A stretch of DNA of 7,506 nucleotides from Pontimonas sp. Its GTDB lineage: Bacteria; Actinomycetota; Actinomycetes; Actinomycetales; Microbacteriaceae. The position numbers and the translations under genes are program-made. Each line of letters starts with the position of its first letter. The stretch's first letter is position 1. Of the stretch, positions 6,626-7,506 are shown piece after piece. Below the pieces are notes generated by a model that searched no databases, had not been told where the DNA came from, and worked only from the letters and a program-made list of their open reading frames with translations. The DNA lies in assembly GCA_021741925.1 (NCBI GenBank), contig JAIOWW010000052.1, positions 1-7,506 on the forward strand, in the 5' to 3' direction.

Positions 6626-6659
6626 GACCGGCTCCAATCTTAGAGCCAGCCTTTCGGTC
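6626..6659 (-). repeat. Weak stem-loop between fabH and acpP
   Basis: GACCG (6626-6630) pairs with CGGTC (6655-6659), and GCTC (6631-6634) pairs with GAGC (6643-6646) inside it, leaving an eight-base loop and an eight-base one-sided bulge. The outer arm overlaps the first base of the fabH stop codon. No T-run follows, so it is not a normal terminator. It could be a processing or stabilising structure that sets AcpP levels, or chance. Confidence 0.25.
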
Positions 6660-7506
6660 TAGGGGAGAGTGACAACCTGTGCGCCATAGACAAGGCCGGC
6701 GCCAAAGCCAATCTGCAAGGCGAGGCCTCCGGACGCGTCGGGGTGTTCCTCGAGCAACCGGTGCATTGCCAGGGGAATCGATGCGGCAGAAGTATTTCCG
6801 GTTGTCTCGATATCGCGAGCAATCAGGACACTCTCGGGAAGCCCCAGTTGTTTCGCGAATTCGTCAATGATGCGCATGTTGGCCTGGTGAGGCACAAAAG
6901 CGGTGAGTTCCTCGGGGCTGACCCCGGACTTGTCCAACGCTTCTTTCGCGACCTTCGCCATTTCCCAGACGGCCCAACGAAACACAGTTTGGCCATCCTG
7001 TCGCAGGGTGGGGAAGCCACCGTCAGGGTCATCAAACGCTTCCTTGAGGGGCCGATTCATTCCGACGGCGTCCCATTTGGAGCCATCGGATCCCCACAGG
7101 GTGGGGCCAATTCCAATGGTGTCACTGGGGCCGACAATGGCAGCACCGGCGCCATCACCGAGCAGGAACGAAATACTGCGGTCGGTGGGCTCCACAAAAT
7201 CGCTGAGTTTTTCAGCGCCCACGACCAGGACATAGTTTGCTGTTCCCGAGCGGATGAGGGCATCTGCTTGGGCGATGCCATAGGTGTAGCCGGCACAGGC
7301 TGCCGAGATGTCATACGCCGCGGCGGGAGTAGCACCCACGCGATCGGCAAGCAGCGCTGCCAACGACGGTGTTTGCACAGCGTTGCTAATCGTTGCGACA
7401 ATCACAGCGCCAATCTGGTCCGGCTTGATTCCCGCCTTCTCGATGGCCTCATTCGAGGCGCGAACGGCAAGATCAATGGCCTGCTCAGCATCACTCGAGC
7501 GACGGC
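6659..7506 (-). CDS. fabH: 3-oxoacyl-[ACP] synthase III (FabH/KAS III), 5' end outside the window
   Basis: This enzyme starts fatty-acid synthesis by condensing an acyl-CoA primer with malonyl-ACP. The frame is open to the right edge, giving 282 codons with the first incomplete. The visible protein begins at RRSSDAEQAIDLA, which matches FabH just after the usual GIRERR region, so roughly 40-50 N-terminal residues are missing. The catalytic triad is complete: Cys in DISAACAGY (codon 7297-7295), His in VPHQANMR (6889-6887) and Asn in TTGNTSAASIP (6796-6794). The C-terminal GFGAGLVYGAQVV is typical. The GTG at 7405 is an internal valine, not the start, because FabH homology continues upstream of it. 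The acpP start lies 60 bp after the stop, consistent with one fab transcript. Whether it prefers branched or straight primers, as in many actinobacteria, cannot be told here. Confidence 0.96.
   Translation of the reverse strand, partial: RRSSDAEQAIDLAVRASNEAIEKAGIKPDQIGAVIVATISNAVQTPSLAALLADRVGATPAAAYDISAACAGYTYGIAQADALIRSGTANYVLVVGAEKLSDFVEPTDRSISFLLGDGAGAAIVGPSDTIGIGPTLWGSDGSKWDAVGMNRPLKEAFDDPDGGFPTLRQDGQTVFRWAVWEMAKVAKEALDKSGVSPEELTAFVPHQANMRIIDEFAKQLGLPESVLIARDIETTGNTSAASIPLAMHRLLEEHPDASGGLALQIGFGAGLVYGAQVVTLP

Noticed and set aside
6599..6637. Longer acpP start at 6637
   Set aside because: The extra 13 residues are unlike ACP N-termini, and a good AAGGAA site precedes the shorter start.
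6659..7405. fabH start at the GTG at 7405
   Set aside because: The frame and FabH-like sequence continue upstream to the window edge, so this codon is an internal valine.

Overview
The window looks like part of a moderately GC-rich actinobacterial chromosome. Reasons are the fabH-acpP-fabF type II fatty-acid synthase order, the NAHATSTP motif in FabF, the DIDSIS motif in the acyl carrier protein, and an actinobacterial-style MMPL/YhgE pair. Micrococcales (Microbacteriaceae-like) is a plausible guess, but it is inferred from motifs and not proven. Every convincing gene lies on the minus strand, and the genes are packed with almost no spare DNA. No tRNA, rRNA, CRISPR array, insertion sequence or phage gene is visible.

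Right part (7506 down to 5094), in transcription order: fabH (5' end outside the window), acpP, then fabF. This is the elongation core of bacterial fatty-acid synthesis. FabH starts the chain from acyl-CoA and malonyl-ACP, AcpP carries the growing acyl chain, and FabF condenses further malonyl units. All catalytic residues are present. The gaps are 60 bp and 23 bp, so this is probably one transcript, whose usual first gene (fabD) would lie to the right of the window.

A 91-bp spacer (5003-5093) follows. It has no recognisable intrinsic terminator, but it holds a perfect 8-2-8 palindrome (ACTGACCA-CA-TGGTCAGT, 5035-5052). This is a strong candidate operator for the TetR-family regulator that begins 33 bp downstream.

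Left part (5002 down to 1): a tight three-gene operon of a TetR regulator, a 960-residue MMPL/RND transporter and a YhgE/Pip-family membrane protein that runs off the left edge. The TetR stop codon abuts the MMPL start, and the MMPL stop overlaps the YhgE start by one base (TAATG).

The most interesting point is the MMPL C-terminus. After a complete 12-helix MMPL body (about 700 residues) comes an extension of roughly 225 residues. It reads like an ABC-transporter ATP-binding domain in which the Walker A lysine, the Walker B Asp/Glu and the H-loop histidine have all been lost. YhgE-type proteins resemble ABC-2 permeases and, in my recollection, often sit beside an ABC ATPase gene in actinobacteria. 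The window therefore suggests that an ATPase partner was fused to an MMPL pump, lost catalysis, and may persist as a docking domain joining a proton-driven MMPL to the YhgE protein. This is inference from motif order; structure prediction and homologue alignment would test it.
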